Of a DNA stretch of 64,000 bases, positions 41,733 through 57,350 are shown piece after piece. The stretch spans positions 7,016,193 through 7,080,192 of the forward strand of contig SCHM01000001.1 in NCBI GenBank assembly GCA_004123355.1. Direction: 5' to 3'. A model generated the notes under the pieces. The model did not search any database and was not told the DNA's origin. It saw only the letters and a program-made list of their open reading frames with translations. The DNA comes from Amphirosellinia nigrospora. Its lineage: Eukaryota > Ascomycota > Sordariomycetes > Xylariales > Xylariaceae. Each line of letters begins with the position of its first letter. The stretch's first letter is position 1. Position numbers and translations under genes: made by a program.

Positions 41733-43042
41733 CTAAGTTGTAAAGAAATATTTAGCCCCCAGCGATACCATCATCTCGTAGATGACGAGTAGCCTCGCTT
41801 CGTGAGAACTGCGACTTTTCCGCATAATCTCTTCGCGTCCTTGTTGCAAGGAAGCCCAGTGTCCAGTCTACATCCTGACTGCTTCGCCACCGGCACGCGA
41901 GGTCGGGTCTGCTGTTGCACTCCCCGTGTAAAGCCAAGAGTGCGCGACTCTTTTGCGGGAGGTATGAGCCATGCCACTGTAGCTACAGAAGTCGCCGCTC
42001 ATAGACTTGATGTCTGAGATGTCCATTCTGGGATTGTAAATTAAACATGTCTGGCGTCCACATCTCCAATCCTAGGCCCGGGGCCCGCGGGTGGGTCAGG
42101 AGCCGCATCATGCAGTTCCTGTGTTCCATTTGCGCGTTCGCGACCAATGACATAAACCAGTTTCGCCCCGATCTAGGATGTCAATCATGTTGCTCAAAGG
42201 CGAGTACCAATCTAGCGAGTGAGGCAAAGATCGATCGCAAACGATTCTGGTACGCGTTGACAGATTCTCTGATCTGGGGCTCGTTCCCAGATCTATAATG
42301 ATGTTGATGATAATTCCCATCTCAAAGTATGAATGACCGCGCTTACCTGAATGAGAACTTGTAGAATCGCGGGTTATCTACCAAGGCGAGGATGGTCGCT
42401 TCGTCCTCCGCGGTGAGGACCGACGATACAGATCGAATAGATCCCAACACCAATTGGTTAACCCGGCTCTGCTACTTATTCAGAGGTTCGCAGGGTAGCA
42501 GAGCCCTGACATAGGTATATCCTAGGGGACCCGGTAACCATGACTCCCAGCGGGCCTTCATTAGCTCCGGTGCCGGAGCAAAATATGTAGGTGCGACAGG
42601 TTGGGCACTTGACGGTCTGCCTTCATATTTTTTGAGCTGGATATTTGCCCAGACTTCGTCCATACATTCTTCGCCCAAGTTTTCCTTCGTGCTATTGCCT
42701 GCTAATATGTCATCCGTAAACGGACGATACGAAGCCGGCTGAAGGTTGGCACCTCTTAACGAACTCGGATCTTCTCCCTTGGCGAATAGTCGCGATCACT
42801 TCTGTTCGTACGCGCGGAAGTCCTTCACTGAGTACTGTGACACTAGTTGTTTGTCTCGGGTAAGGTGGTATAGCTCAGATTCATATTGTCGGCAGCATCC
42901 CTCTCCTTCGGCATCTCATTCAATCAATTGGTCGGGCTTCTACGAGCTCCTGAAGGCATTTTGTGCCATTCTCCATGTCAGCTCCGTGTAGTTTTGCGTC
43001 GTCGAGTCGGGCTTGGTACTGCTCGATGGGAAACCTGGTCAT
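41733..43042 (-). CDS. Unrecognised fungal gene with frameshifts
   Basis: Coding sequence is convincing but interrupted. It opens MTRFPIEQYQARLDDAKLHG at 43042 (the start may lie further upstream) and continues CRQYESELYHLTRDKQLVSQ, YSVKDFRAYEQK and SSLRGANLQPASYRPFTDD. The clear frame at 42472-42678 follows (ECMDEVWANIQLKKYEGRPS, PTYFAPAPELMKARWESWLP, VRALLPCEPLNK). After that come TAEDEATILALVDNPRFYKF, a probable intron near 42300-42350, and IRESVNAYQNRLRSIFASLA with RLVLAFEQHD. Later pieces include NWFMSLVANAQMEHRNCMMR, GLGLEMWTPDMFN and EARLLVIYEMMVSLGAKYFF before the stop at 41733. No domain is recognised. It has no signal peptide or membrane segment and looks alpha-helical and soluble. 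At least four frame changes occur. It could be a decayed gene or an error-hit intact one. Confidence 0.5.
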
Positions 43043-43468
43043 GCGGTGAGGATCGTAGTTGTACTAGTTAATGAACAACCATATTTGCATTAGTCCTCGT
43101 TCCAGCTTCCGCATGCGATGGTAGATACGGATATCTAGAATGATGAGATTATCTGATCGAACAGAACAAGTTATAGCGTTGTTTAGTTCTCTCAGCAAGA
43201 CAGTGTATCACTGTGTGTCTGGACTCGTTAAAAAATCACATTCTAGGAGGAAATTATATCAATGAGACTGTTTCTTGGGTTGTCCTACGCCTATTATCAC
43301 ACTCGACCACATACAAAAAAGGTCTCGCTTATACAAGGGGTAGATGATTTCACATCGATTAAGAAACTCGAAATCATTTTGTCGTGCTGACCAAATCTAT
43401 GAGGATAACGTCAATCCCTCCTTGCACTGACCAAATCGGCACCCTGTATTATGGTATCCGTGATAGAT
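43043..43468. other. Intergenic region between two minus-strand genes
   Basis: This should contain the 3' flank of glutamine synthetase and the promoter of the unrecognised gene. No further coding sequence is visible. Confidence 0.4.
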
Positions 43469-45350
43469 CTATTCGAACAGAGTCTCCATAATGATATGAG
43501 TAATGCGGTACGGGTCAGCGTTTGAACTGGAACTATGTCAGCAACCAACTCTACAAGGCCGGGACTATCTGATAGATCCCGCCCGGGGCAAATACGTACG
43601 CTGGGCGTCTGTCTTCGAAGTATCCGTAACCCTTCGCAGCAGTCTCTCGGGGAATACGAATCTATCCAAGAAATTAGTATCACTCTTAGCAGAAAGGTCA
43701 CAGCAGCTCCTGTGCAAACGACATACCGATGAACCACGATCCGCAACTCCCCATGTGAACTGGTCAATCGAGCCTGTTTCGTGTCTTCCGGTGAGCCTAA
43801 GGGTATTATCGTCGCCATAGACGGCAATGTGCTCTTGATGACGACCCTCGAGCTTCTTGATGGCCGCTTCAATGTGCTTCATGCCACCTTCTTGGCGCCT
43901 ATGGAGATGATATCAGTGATCTTCTTGAGATTACGTGACAGAACGAGGAAGCCGAGACTTCAAATCGACTGGGATACTCACATCTCTTAGTAGAGAAATT
44001 GCTATGTAATCCTGCGCCATTCCAATCTCCGGGTATGGGTTTGGGGTGGTACGATATCCTTGCACCGAATTCCTCGGCTATACGGTTAAGCAAGAACCGG
44101 GCCTGGGATAATTATGTCAGTATTACAAGCTATGAGGGTAGAGACAGCTTCTGGAAGTTCTGACCATCCACATCTCATCGCCAAGGTGATGCCCACGGCC
44201 GGTCCAACCTGGAATTCTAGGACAATCAAGTTAATATTGGCTGTCTCTCGAACAGCGGAGCCACTTACCCCACTGGGCTGGCATAACCTCAGCATTAGTT
44301 CCGGAGATAGTAATTCCAGTATAAAGGCACTAGACTGTAAGCAACTATCTTGACGTGGTTTGATGAAATGCTTACGGCCTTGTAGTGAGCTTCGACGATA
44401 TCACGTTGAACGACTTTTCCAGCACCAACACCTGTAACATTTACAAGTTAGCCGAGGTCATTCAGGCTCACAAGTGCGAGGACCCTCTACAACCGTCTGG
44501 GTGTCCATGCAGATTGGAGGGATTTCGAATAGTGGATTTTGAATTTGAGAGGAGGCATGGGGCTCTTAGATGATGATATTCAAGTGACCCAGAAATCCTC
44601 CTCTTTAGTCCATATCCAGAGGATGGAGCAAGTAAAGAGATGTGTTCTTACCGCAATAGTAAGGCCCTTGTGGAGCAGGGAAGCCAGCGACTGGCCACCC
44701 AACAGGTCTGTTGGAAAGGTCCAGCATAGTGTACTCTTGTTCTAGGCCCCACCACGGTTCGTGTTCGGCGAATTTCTCGAAAATCTTAGCGGCTTCAAAC
44801 CTGTAGTTGTATTTATTTGGATTGCCATCAGCCATCCAACATTCAGTGAGGACAAGGATGTTTGGCCCAAGACGGAAGGGATGTGGGTAGACAGCGACCG
44901 GTCGGAGGTAGACGTCACTGTTGTCGCCAGGTGCCTGGTTGGTTGCTGATGAGGTCAGACAAAGAGACGAAAGAGATGGTTCTCGTGAACGCTTACAGGA
45001 TCCATCGAAGTTCCACACCGGGAGGTCCTTCGGCGTGTAGCCTCCTTCCTTGTATTTCAAAGTCTGAATGGGTTAGCAGTGGCTGAGGTCTATGTTGCGA
45101 GACAGAACTCACGCGCGACTTAGAGCGCGTACCGCCTTCGGCATCGATCCTATCCAAGACAAGCTCTTAGCACAAAATGCATCTTTCACCGTTGTATGAA
45201 AATGCCCACCAGACATATTCGGCTATGATATTGCCCTTCTGGTCCAAGTCCTGGTAGCGTTTGAGGAGGCTATAGTTAGAAGGCACGGGGTTGGACTGTT
45301 TGCAATCAGCCGAGTTCCATTCGCTAGAGGCGGCAGGGAATATTCACCAT
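43469..45350 (-). CDS. Glutamine synthetase (eukaryotic type GSII)
   Basis: Catalyses ATP-dependent amidation of glutamate to glutamine, the central ammonium-assimilation step in the cytosol. Twelve exons reconstruct 356 residues, the standard length: 45348-45350, 45210-45295, 45113-45149, 44997-45063, 44652-44945, 44376-44431, 44269-44329, 44165-44216, 43982-44102, 43727-43898, 43600-43661 and 43469-43526. Exon 1 contributes only the ATG. Family blocks are [106 protein letters not shown] and [16 protein letters not shown]. One G is missing near 44180 (LGDEMW) and one near 43985 (TKEM). Apparent ORFs running through introns at 43.4-43.9 kb are shadows. The segment GVADRGSS differs from the usual GVANRGAS/C. 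Eleven introns is many for a fungal glnA. Confidence 0.93.
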
Positions 45351-47156
45351 GGTCGGTATTGCGCTTTGGTCGAGCAAAGGCGCAGTTCTGTTCTGTTCAG
45401 TTCTGTGGAGGGAAAGGCAGGACGGAAAGACGAGCGATGAGGTAGTCCTTGTGGAGTGAAGAGGGTGAACAAGGACGGGCAGCGTAGCGAATGGGTTTTA
45501 AGGAATGAAAAGGACGCAGCAGGAGGGTCTTGTGTCTCCGATTGACGGCTCTGGTCTGATAGGAACGAAGGAGGGGCGCCACAATTTCTAGTTTGTCTGT
45601 GCTGCATGCACGTATTGGCTTATAGTATTAGCTGGGCAACTTCCCATTGGCCGGGTGAGTAGACGCTAGATAAGTTATCTTATCCAGTTAACCGACTGTC
45701 ATTGCATTGTGCTAAGCCTTCGACGGGTCCCTCGGGATTATCGATAGGCTCAGCGCCGTGGTTCGCCAATTTGGCCTGTTTACGAATTCAAATATGTAGG
45801 GAGTCGGAGCTGGCCTCCACAAATGGCTCGTCTCTACGTCACTGGGACCAGAACCCCTCCCCAACTTCAGCTAAGAATATTCCCCACCACCCTGCAGCCA
45901 CCAGCGATTAAGGTAGGTACCATTACGGTCTTTTCGCAATGTGTATCGCTCTTGTCAATATAACAATGACTATAATTTAGCCCTTGTTCGGATCGATAAT
46001 CGTTCCAACACACAAACAGCCATGATTTAAAGTTAATTCGCTTAGTAAGGTTGGCAAGAGTTTATTCATAATTGAAAGGGCGAGGAACAGTAGGCGGCGG
46101 ATGGTTAGATGCACGGCTCCTGCACGGCGGCTCTGTGCTTAGACCACAAAGCTAAGCCCCACTTTGCTAATGGAGCGGTCTAGAACCCGTTTTGTTTAAA
46201 ACGGTCTTTTTTACGCTACATCCATGTTCAGGTGATACTACCGTATCTAGAGTTATGTATCCAAGCCTATGCAAAAGTGGGTCTTTTTCTGTCCATACTA
46301 GGTAATTCTATCATGGATGAATCTAATACAACATCGACAAACTCTAGATGGTCACACGGAAAAGCCCGAAGTCAATTCGTATCACAGCAAACTACCTATT
46401 CTCATGTACCATGCAGGCCGGTAAGTGCCTAGACGTATGCTGTGCAAAAACATGGTCCCGGGTCAGTTCGACTTGAAAGGGGTGCATTGCGTGTCCCTAT
46501 TGCGAAAGAGCATTGCCAGAACACGAGGGCATCACTTCTATTCACTCTCTCCGAGCTCGTATTCGGTCACACAGTACCTATTAGAGGTGAGGTAATGACT
46601 TTGCGTGCTTGTATATAGCTAGGTACCTTAGACATGGTAGATAGCTGAGTGCATGCATCGGTGATTGATTGATGCGTGAGCTGCACCTTGGCGGGATGAT
46701 AGGAAGACACTTGTAACAACAGGAGAGAAACACCTCAAATGACCATCAGGAAACCGTTTCGTATATTGTGTTCAGGTATGTAGCCACGGCTATGTACAAT
46801 ACATGTTCAATGGTTCAGGTTTAGAAGATGCAAACGCTGAAGGTGGTTGCCATAGGGGAGATGGAGCACACTTGACACAGCCACGGTTCGGCAAACCAGA
46901 CAGACGTAAGCCACATCCCCGACAGCTCGCAGCTCCACCCGAAAGCGAGCCAGAATCCGTCCCCCACTGCCATCAACTGTTCGCGCCTCCAAACGCGTCC
47001 GCAAAATAATTACGTGACAAGCCAACCTCTGTCCGATCTTTACTGCACCCGCTGTCGCACAACATTCTTCATTCATTCTTCGCATTTTCATACATAGGGC
47101 GACAGTTTCTTGAGTACAGTGAACGCGCTGCCCGTCCGGCAGCACTTGTCGCGACC
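45351..47156. other. Divergent intergenic region between glutamine synthetase and SMC3
   Basis: About 1.8 kb separates the two start codons and should hold both promoters and 5' leaders. Sequence near 45360-45600 is purine-rich on the plus strand (pyrimidine-rich on the glutamine synthetase strand), typical of a fungal core promoter. TAGGTACC-type words occur near 46618. No gene is recognised. Confidence 0.5.
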
Positions 47157-50936
<3,780 letters not shown>

Positions 50937-51617
50937 ACACAACAAATAATGCTTGTGTCTGTGTGTATGTAGAGCATATTTCCTTGGGGCGACGGAGTTG
51001 CGATTACGGTGTTACCCTTTGTTGTATTACGTTACAAATGCGTGTCTGAGCGACGGGGCAAGCGACTCTAGTTGTTTCACGACTGCACATAGCCTATGTT
51101 GTTATTGACGTTTATGAGACCTTGTCATCACTAGATACCTACATAGCTTTCCTTTGATGACGCATTGAGGCCCACGCTACCACACAAGGCTTTATTGTCT
51201 TTCTTTGATATTCCGTTATTGCTCACTCTGTAACACATAGCTATAATCCATAAAGATAGCAATCGAACAATAAGGGGATCAAGAAAGACTTTCATACCAG
51301 GTAGACTATACTAGAAACAAGGAGCTAGTGTGTCGTTCGACAACCTAATGATCATCAAACTATAAATTCTTACCCTGCCTTGCTTATTTTCAAGGTATTA
51401 TCCCCCAAGCACCTAGATTTTTAACCCGTGCAATATTTGACTTATCCTACCAACTCAATTTCTGATCACCCCGTCATTCCTGAACATACTTCAGATAACT
51501 TCGTAAGCTCAAATTGTTCCGCTTCTATTCCACTCTGATTCTCACATTCTGTTCCACCACAAGGCACATACCTTCCATCCACCAGCAATCTTCGTTAGCA
51601 CCATACACATCGCCAAT
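50937..51617. other. Intergenic region
   Basis: The 3' flank of SMC3 and promoter/5' leader of the GGCT-like gene. The 51360-51617 part is pyrimidine-rich, typical of a fungal leader. No gene is seen. Confidence 0.5.
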
Positions 51618-52391
51618 ATGGCTTGCGACAGTGCCACCGCAGCTACTTCACCTCTTGCCACAGAGCAAGAGCAGCTCAAGGCCATCATGGCTTCGCTACC
51701 CCCAACGACGGCACAGGATCCGACATCTGTATCCCAGGCAAAAGCAGATGCTCACAACGCGTCCATTCTCGCGGTCCGCGGCCTTTCCACAACCGCAACA
51801 GGCAACGTGCTCTTCGACCTCGCCGATTTGGCGCTCAAAAACTACGAGATTCCCACAACACCACAACCCATTGACCCGGATTTCACTCCAACCTCAGACC
51901 CGGTTGCGGCGGATGCTACCACTACTTCCGAGGTCGTCGGCGAGGCCTTACCCGTCGTAACCACATTCGAGCCATTTTACTTCTTCTTCTACGGCTCGCT
52001 GCAGCTCGCCAGCGTGTTGGGCGGTGTTTGCGAGATCGAGGACAAGGACAGCATCACTCTCCGCACGAACGCGAGCCTCGATGGTTGGAAAATGAAGATG
52101 TGGGGACCATACCCTGCTCTAGTGCCTGCAACCGCCAGCGACGAGGATTCTCACATCGATGGCACCGTGTGGCTGTGTGAAAAACCCGAGCATGTTCCGA
52201 AACTCTGCATGTATGAGACTTGTGCGTACCGCATGGCTTATTGTGACGTCTCGGTTCCGTCCACCCAGGGACCGCATCTCGAGGTCATCAAGAACGCACG
52301 CACGTTCGTGAATAACCAAGAACTTGACGAACTGGAGGATGGTCGTTTTGACGTTGAGCAATATCGTAAGGAGGTGCTGCGTTTTTGGTAG
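51618..52391 (+). CDS. AIG2/gamma-glutamylcyclotransferase-like protein
   Basis: An uninterrupted 257-codon, intronless frame. Residues about 115-255 form a GGCT/AIG2-like domain: the entry motif FEPFYFFFYGSLQLASVLGG matches the conserved YFFYGTL start of the fold. The later strands appear as NASLDGWKMKMWGPYPALVP, HIDGTVWLCEKPEHVPKLCM and MYETCAYRMAYCDV, and the end is EQYRKEVLRFW. The N-terminal 110 residues are Ala/Thr/Ser/Pro-rich and probably disordered. Members of this fold cleave gamma-glutamyl amines or glutathione derivatives, but many fungal AIG2-like proteins are uncharacterised. The acidic catalytic residue cannot be assigned with certainty; Glu in MYETCAYR is a candidate. It follows SMC3 on the same strand. 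No frame damage is seen. Confidence 0.75.
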   Translation: MACDSATAATSPLATEQEQLKAIMASLPPTTAQDPTSVSQAKADAHNASILAVRGLSTTATGNVLFDLADLALKNYEIPTTPQPIDPDFTPTSDPVAADATTTSEVVGEALPVVTTFEPFYFFFYGSLQLASVLGGVCEIEDKDSITLRTNASLDGWKMKMWGPYPALVPATASDEDSHIDGTVWLCEKPEHVPKLCMYETCAYRMAYCDVSVPSTQGPHLEVIKNARTFVNNQELDELEDGRFDVEQYRKEVLRFW

Positions 52392-54056
52392 GCACATGGT
52401 CCTTATCCTGGCGCTCAGCCTAGATCTTGCGATTTAGAGAGTGCCGCGAGTGATACCGAGTGAGGCAGCCTCTTGAGCCGGTTGGCTAGGCGATCAGATT
52501 TGATGCAGCTAGATTAATAAGACCGTGTTCTCTTTTCCATACATGTACTATTTCTAACTCTGCTTCCCTAAGTACTTCCATCTTATTTTTGTCTCTTCTG
52601 AAATGACATGATTTGAAATTTCCGAGCTAAATTTTCTTTAATGCTTCTCCGTATACTAATGCCGTCCTGTAAGCAAAGCTCTCCTTATGGAGGAACGTTG
52701 GGCGCTGACTATATTCGTGCGCAGCCCCCCTCAGTCTGAAGACCGGTTCTACCTCCGCGCCGCTGCCATGGCTCGTCAGATGTAAAAGACATAGTAAAAT
52801 ACATTATACCTTATTTTGATAAATATCTTTTAGTTATTCGAAAATTAGAAACATTTTGTAAAATATGATATAAATTATAATTTGCTGTCCCTACCACTGG
52901 TTCTACCTAACAAAAGATAATAACCCATAGCGTCTATCTCCGAAAGACTGTCCACATAGAAGTACAAGCATTGGTGCTCGTTTCTGATTACTACGATCTA
53001 TCGAACTCAAGACGCACGTCGTGGTAAGTTCGCTGGTGTCTCTTTCCCCCTTTTCGACATGCCCCAGAGATGTGGATTGCCTTCACAGGCATATTTTACT
53101 CTTCATATTCTACTCTTGTGACTTCTGCAAGCTCTTAAAATCTTATCTTATTTCTCCTTGAAGTGAAAATTATTGACTCTAATGTAATATGGAATCCGTT
53201 GACCGCAAGATCCCCTAGGCCCTTGAGAAGATTGGAGTTGTTAAGAAGGATGAGGAGAAGGGTGGTGAGTTGTTCTCAGCACCATTTTCTTCTTTTCGTG
53301 ATTCCTAGAGCACGAGGTTTTATTGATATAAGAGAGTGTCTAGGAACTTCTGAACCCTGCATAAATCAGCCATAATGGCGATAGCTGTCTCCAGGTGTTG
53401 CAGGCCGAAGAACCACCCAGTCCGTAAGATTGTACTGTAAATGAATATGTAGGTGTCATAGTACTAACTTTAACCAAGTATTGCCCAAACTTGCGCCGAG
53501 GCCGAGGAGGAGGATGACAGTAAATTTGTCTAAATTAAAACACCAAGGAACTCCTACGGTCTAGGCAGCATAGGGCACGGTGTCTGAGAAGGGCTGATAA
53601 ATTGATGGCGAACTCTCATTCGCATTTGTGACTATATTACCTCGAATTCTGAATGTAGGCCATAGTAGTGTCGACCAGCTACTCTGTGCTGCATAAATGA
53701 TAACGTGATTTGTACCACACTACATCGACTGTCACAAGGGCTCAGATAGAGGGCTTGGAATTGGTTCAAATTAAGTAATAAGCAACTATGGTGCCAAAGG
53801 GGCCATATAGATCTAAGTTTTCTGTTCTCCAGGAGGGAGGATTCCGTGCCCTTTCATGCCTAGAATTCTCCTCTCCTTCGCAGACCTCCGCCAACCTAAC
53901 TAGAGACCTGTGTAACTGGAGAAGCGAGTATCTCGGTGTTCGAGTTCAGCTTCGTGTCTGCTTGAGACTCACGATAACTTCGTACGGCTGCCTCAACCTC
54001 GCAGGGCAGTATTTAGCGAACTCCGTATAGGACCCGTGTGGCACTGTATTGCGCAC
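52392..54056. other. Gene-poor region with faint coding traces
   Basis: AT-rich from 52790 to 52880. A short plus-strand trace near 53189-53265 reads MESVDRKIP, an in-frame stop, then ALEKIGVVKKDEEKG before a gtgagt donor. A second trace at about 53483-53533 reads IAQTCAEAEEEDDSKFV and stop. These could be remnants of one small gene, but nothing confirms it. No other gene is seen. Confidence 0.35.
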
Positions 54057-54511
54057 TCAGCCAGATCCGTGTAACAAGTCCATCCCCTCTTTCCAGTTCG
54101 CATACACCTCTACACTGTAATCCATATCCTGACCTTGCATCGCCTCATCAAGCCTATAATATTGTGACAGCATCAGAAAGAATAAAAAAAGCATCAACAC
54201 AGCAACCAAGCTCACACAGCAGCTGTAGATAAACTCGGACCACGAAATGCCATTCCTATATAGCCTCTGAAGGGGCGACAGGTACCACGTGATGCAAGTG
54301 TACGCAAGGAGCGACTCTAGGAGGAATCCGAAGATGATCGTCATGGGATCGTTGTCTGCAATCTCCCCGAAAGGAGGGGGTCCCTCCACCGGACAGTGGT
54401 CATCAGGTACCCGTGGTAGATCAGTAGAAATCCTGCCGCTGTTGTGAAAACGAGTTTCTCTGAGGATTGGCTGGCGACATAAACTTTGATTAGGTCAAAT
54501 AGTTCTCCCAT
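54057..54511 (-). CDS. Small multi-span membrane protein, unknown function
   Basis: The frame starts MGELFDLIKVYVASQSSEKL at 54511 and includes hydrophobic LVFTTAAGFLLIYHGY. It shifts frame near 54405 and continues as CPVEGPPPFGEIADNDPM, TIIFGFLLESLLAYTCITWY and SLVAVLMLFLFFLMLS, ending DLLHGSG at 54057. Three or four transmembrane helices in about 150 residues suggest an integral membrane protein of the secretory pathway or plasma membrane. No family is recognised. The single frameshift is next to C and G runs. Confidence 0.5.
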
Positions 54512-55124
54512 TGTGTGGGATAATTAGATGTTTTTTGTCAGGTACTTTGATGCGTGAAATTCTTTCCCCAGTTATAAGCGACGGTAGCGTCTGGGAGGCG
54601 AATCGGTCGATTACCACCTATTCTAACACACGCCGAGGCGACAGTAGAGAGTTGAATGGTGCTAGATTTGATTCGCGAATCACTCCCGAGAGTAGATATG
54701 TTCTGTGGGACGCGGTTGAGGAAATAATTAGTCGTGGAATATTGGTGATAGGCTGTCGATGGTGGAATAATATCCTACATGTGAGACAAAGGAAACCCTC
54801 GGGCATTGGCATTGCTTCTGTGTTCGGGTTGACAAAGAAGACATGCTTCGTCGTAACACGGATCACTGCATTCGGAAATTTATTGCACAAAGGAAGTTGG
54901 CAAGTACCTGGGTAACTGTCTGGGTCACGATGTTGACGCGCCTAAAAATCTGGGACTGAAGACTGATCGTATTAAATTATGAGGACAGTTGTGTTTAAGT
55001 TGAGATGTTTTAAATTACTCTAAAGAGGCTCTAATTGAGGAATACATTATATATTGTACAACAAGTTCAGTGCTCCGTGACTTTGTCGCCGTCACCACGC
55101 TTGTAGCTCGCAAACAAAACAACC
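54512..55124. other. Intergenic region
   Basis: This separates the small membrane-protein gene and the 3' end of the short-chain dehydrogenase. A plus-strand frame at 54511-54915 and its antisense partner (54618-54890) resemble nothing and are probably chance. Confidence 0.4.
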
Positions 55125-56205
55125 CTACACGCTGCCCCAGACGTCTTTAAGGCTAGCCATATCCGCCAACAGGGCAGCTTTCTTCTCGAGGCAGGCGCCC
55201 GTGTCTTTCCCTAGAGGGAGGCGGAGCCCGATCTCCTTGCCTGTCATGATGCCATTTCCATTGATCGTCTCGACGATGCGCTCCGCGACCGTCATAGAAT
55301 TCGCGCCCATCGAGGCGTAAGCAGGAGAAGCGAGCATGTCAGAGACTTGCTTAACGATACCGTCTTGGTAAGGCTCGCTTGGATCCACGCTAATACCTGT
55401 ACCAGTCTCTGAAGCAAATTCCGTGGCTGTCGCGCCCGGCTCGACGAGTAACGTGCGGATGCCAAACGGGGCAACTTCCACCTGTAGCGACTCTGTGTAG
55501 CCTAGTTAGGAGAATGGATAGTCAGCAGAGAGCCCCTAACATCGGGCGAAGCGTTGGTAATAGTAGCCGAGGGTTAGAGGAGGAAGAGGGGCCATGAAAG
55601 AAGAATAGACTAGGATCCATACCCTCCATAGCGAATTTCGTCGCGTTGTAAATACCGAGGGCCGGGACGGGGGAGATGGCGTTAGAACTGCTAATGTTGA
55701 CGATGGTGCCGGTCTTACGCTCGCGCATCGAGGGTAACACGCCCTTGATTGTCCGTAGAGTACCGATGAAATTAGTGTTGAATATAGCGAGCACCTTGTC
55801 GAGGCTATATTAACAAGCAGGGAGACAAATGTTAGCGATTAGTCAAGAGAGGTAGGCAGAGAACAAGCTCGTTCCGGCCGACGAGATGAATGATGGCGTC
55901 TCTCCTTACGGGATATCCTCAATGCTTCCAAGAATCGCGTAACCCGCGTTATTGACTAATACATCTATCCCCCCATGCTCGACGACGAGGGCCTTGACCT
56001 TAGGCTCTGCATCCTCGCTGGAGACGTCGAGGTCTGTCCAGATACCGCCGAGAGCCTCGAGTTCGTCCCACTTGGACGTGTTGTCGGGCTTTTTGCCGCG
56101 GTAGCAGGCGAGGACCTTGTGGCCCGCTTTGAGGGCAGTCTTAGCCATGTCGAAACCCAGACCGCGTGACGCGCCGGTAATAAGCCAGACTTGAGACCGT
56201 GCCAT
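55125..56205 (-). CDS. Short-chain dehydrogenase/reductase (classical SDR)
   Basis: Three exons (55910-56205, 55623-55804, 55125-55501) join without frame breaks into 284 residues. Classical SDR signatures are complete: the cofactor motif TGASRGLG at residue about 10, DLDVSSED, NNAG in VLVNNAGYAILGSIEDIP, the catalytic serine in GTIVNISSSNA and the YNATK active-site pair. The substrate-side segment PFGIRTLLVEPGATATEFAS is also present. The latter and the overall layout resemble fungal oxidoreductases of the retinol/ketoreductase-like group acting on small ketones or alcohols with NADP(H). The substrate is unknown. Both introns are short with GT..AG ends. It is not adjacent to other biosynthetic genes. 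The intact frame makes the model reliable. Confidence 0.9.
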
Positions 56206-56754
56206 GGTTGATCAATGAGGAGACGGTTTGAAAGATGAGATATTATGCCGCGATGTCTTTTTTTCGATGGTGATGTTCACGTAGGTGATGAAGTGCTGCG
56301 TCGTGTAGAATTCTTGCTACTTTCATTGTAATTATATATATGTATATTTATATATATTTATATATAATTGTATGCGCGGTATGGTGAAGCCGTCACTCGG
56401 GGATTCTGTAATCAAGTCGATGTTTGGGCACTCACTCCGAACGAGGGTGCATTCAAAAGGCCGATGGCGGACAAATAGTTCAGCCATCCGTATTGCATGC
56501 ACAGACCGCGGGCTAGAGGAGGCAAGTGGGGACGCCTCAACCATCGTGTCTATCCTCATCGTTGTTCTCGTGAAGGGCCGAGTGATGCCAAGGTCGTCAT
56601 CTCACATCACATGGGGTGACAGGCCTACCTAACGCTCGCATTCGCTTCATGTTGCCATCGTAAATCCGGCCCAGCCGATGTGTAGTCTAGCGGAAGAAAC
56701 GTCGTTCCGTTGGCGGATAGACGGGACATGAAGAATTGAATGCTGCTTCGACAG

Positions 56755-57120
56755 ACCTACTAGGTAGGTACTACACTACATAAAGTACTTGGTATACTAT
56801 CAAATGTATTTGACATAAAATGTATATATAGGTATCTACCTAACTACACTCCAGTACCTTAACAATACCTACTGCATCTGAGCATTATATATCATTTAAT
56901 TGGGTATACCTATCTGTGTATACGGCCCTAATATTCTCCTCATGGGTCGCTGACGCTCTTTTTTAAGTATATGTAATCCCCAGGCGCCGGGTGATCTCCG
57001 GCCATGGATCTACACTGCATATACTCCGTATCACCGTACTTGTATTAAGCTACGGTACCTCGCCCGGCTAGACCATACCGTATTGGGGTAAGTCGACCCA
57101 CCTTTAGCTAAGTACTTACA
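56755..57120. repeat. Cluster of TAGGTA/TACCTA palindromic words
   Basis: Repeated short words (ctactaggtaggtacta, aggtatctacctaact, ggtacc) recur many times. They are common in intergenic DNA of Sordariomycetes. Their role is unknown. Confidence 0.55.
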
Positions 57121-57298
57121 CGACATTAGGGTACCGTGCTACTGCGTACCTTGGATCAATGTCGAATCTAGAATCGACTCTCAGAACACTCCCAAGTTTC
57201 AACTCTGCTTTCGCGATATCCTCAACTCGACCGGGAGCGTAGGTAGCTGATACCACCACCAAATCTCGATGCTACCCCGGTAGCAATTGTCGCCTCAC

Positions 57299-57329
57299 CG
57301 CCCCCTCTCCTCCCCTCCCCTCCCCTTCG
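57299..57329 (+). promoter_or_regulatory. C/T-rich 5' leader of MDM10
   Basis: A run of tcccc units just upstream of the ATG at 57351 resembles the pyrimidine-rich tracts that mark transcription starts in filamentous fungi. Confidence 0.4.
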
Positions 57330-57350
57330 CGGCGAACCAGCACGGGCACA

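Larger units (their letters stand above)
56206..57350. other. Divergent intergenic region with TAGGTA words
   Basis: The promoters of the SDR (-) and MDM10 (+) lie here. It contains an AT simple repeat at about 56333-56370, a cluster of TAGGTA/TACCTA words from 56755 to 57120, and a C/T-rich leader at 57299-57329. An 86-codon frame at 56372-56632 is unrecognised. Confidence 0.5.

Noticed and set aside
43411-43882. Two overlapping ORFs of 105 and 153 codons on the minus strand as separate genes
   Set aside because: They run through introns of glutamine synthetase. Splicing at 43727/43661 and 43600/43526 gives the canonical C-terminus.
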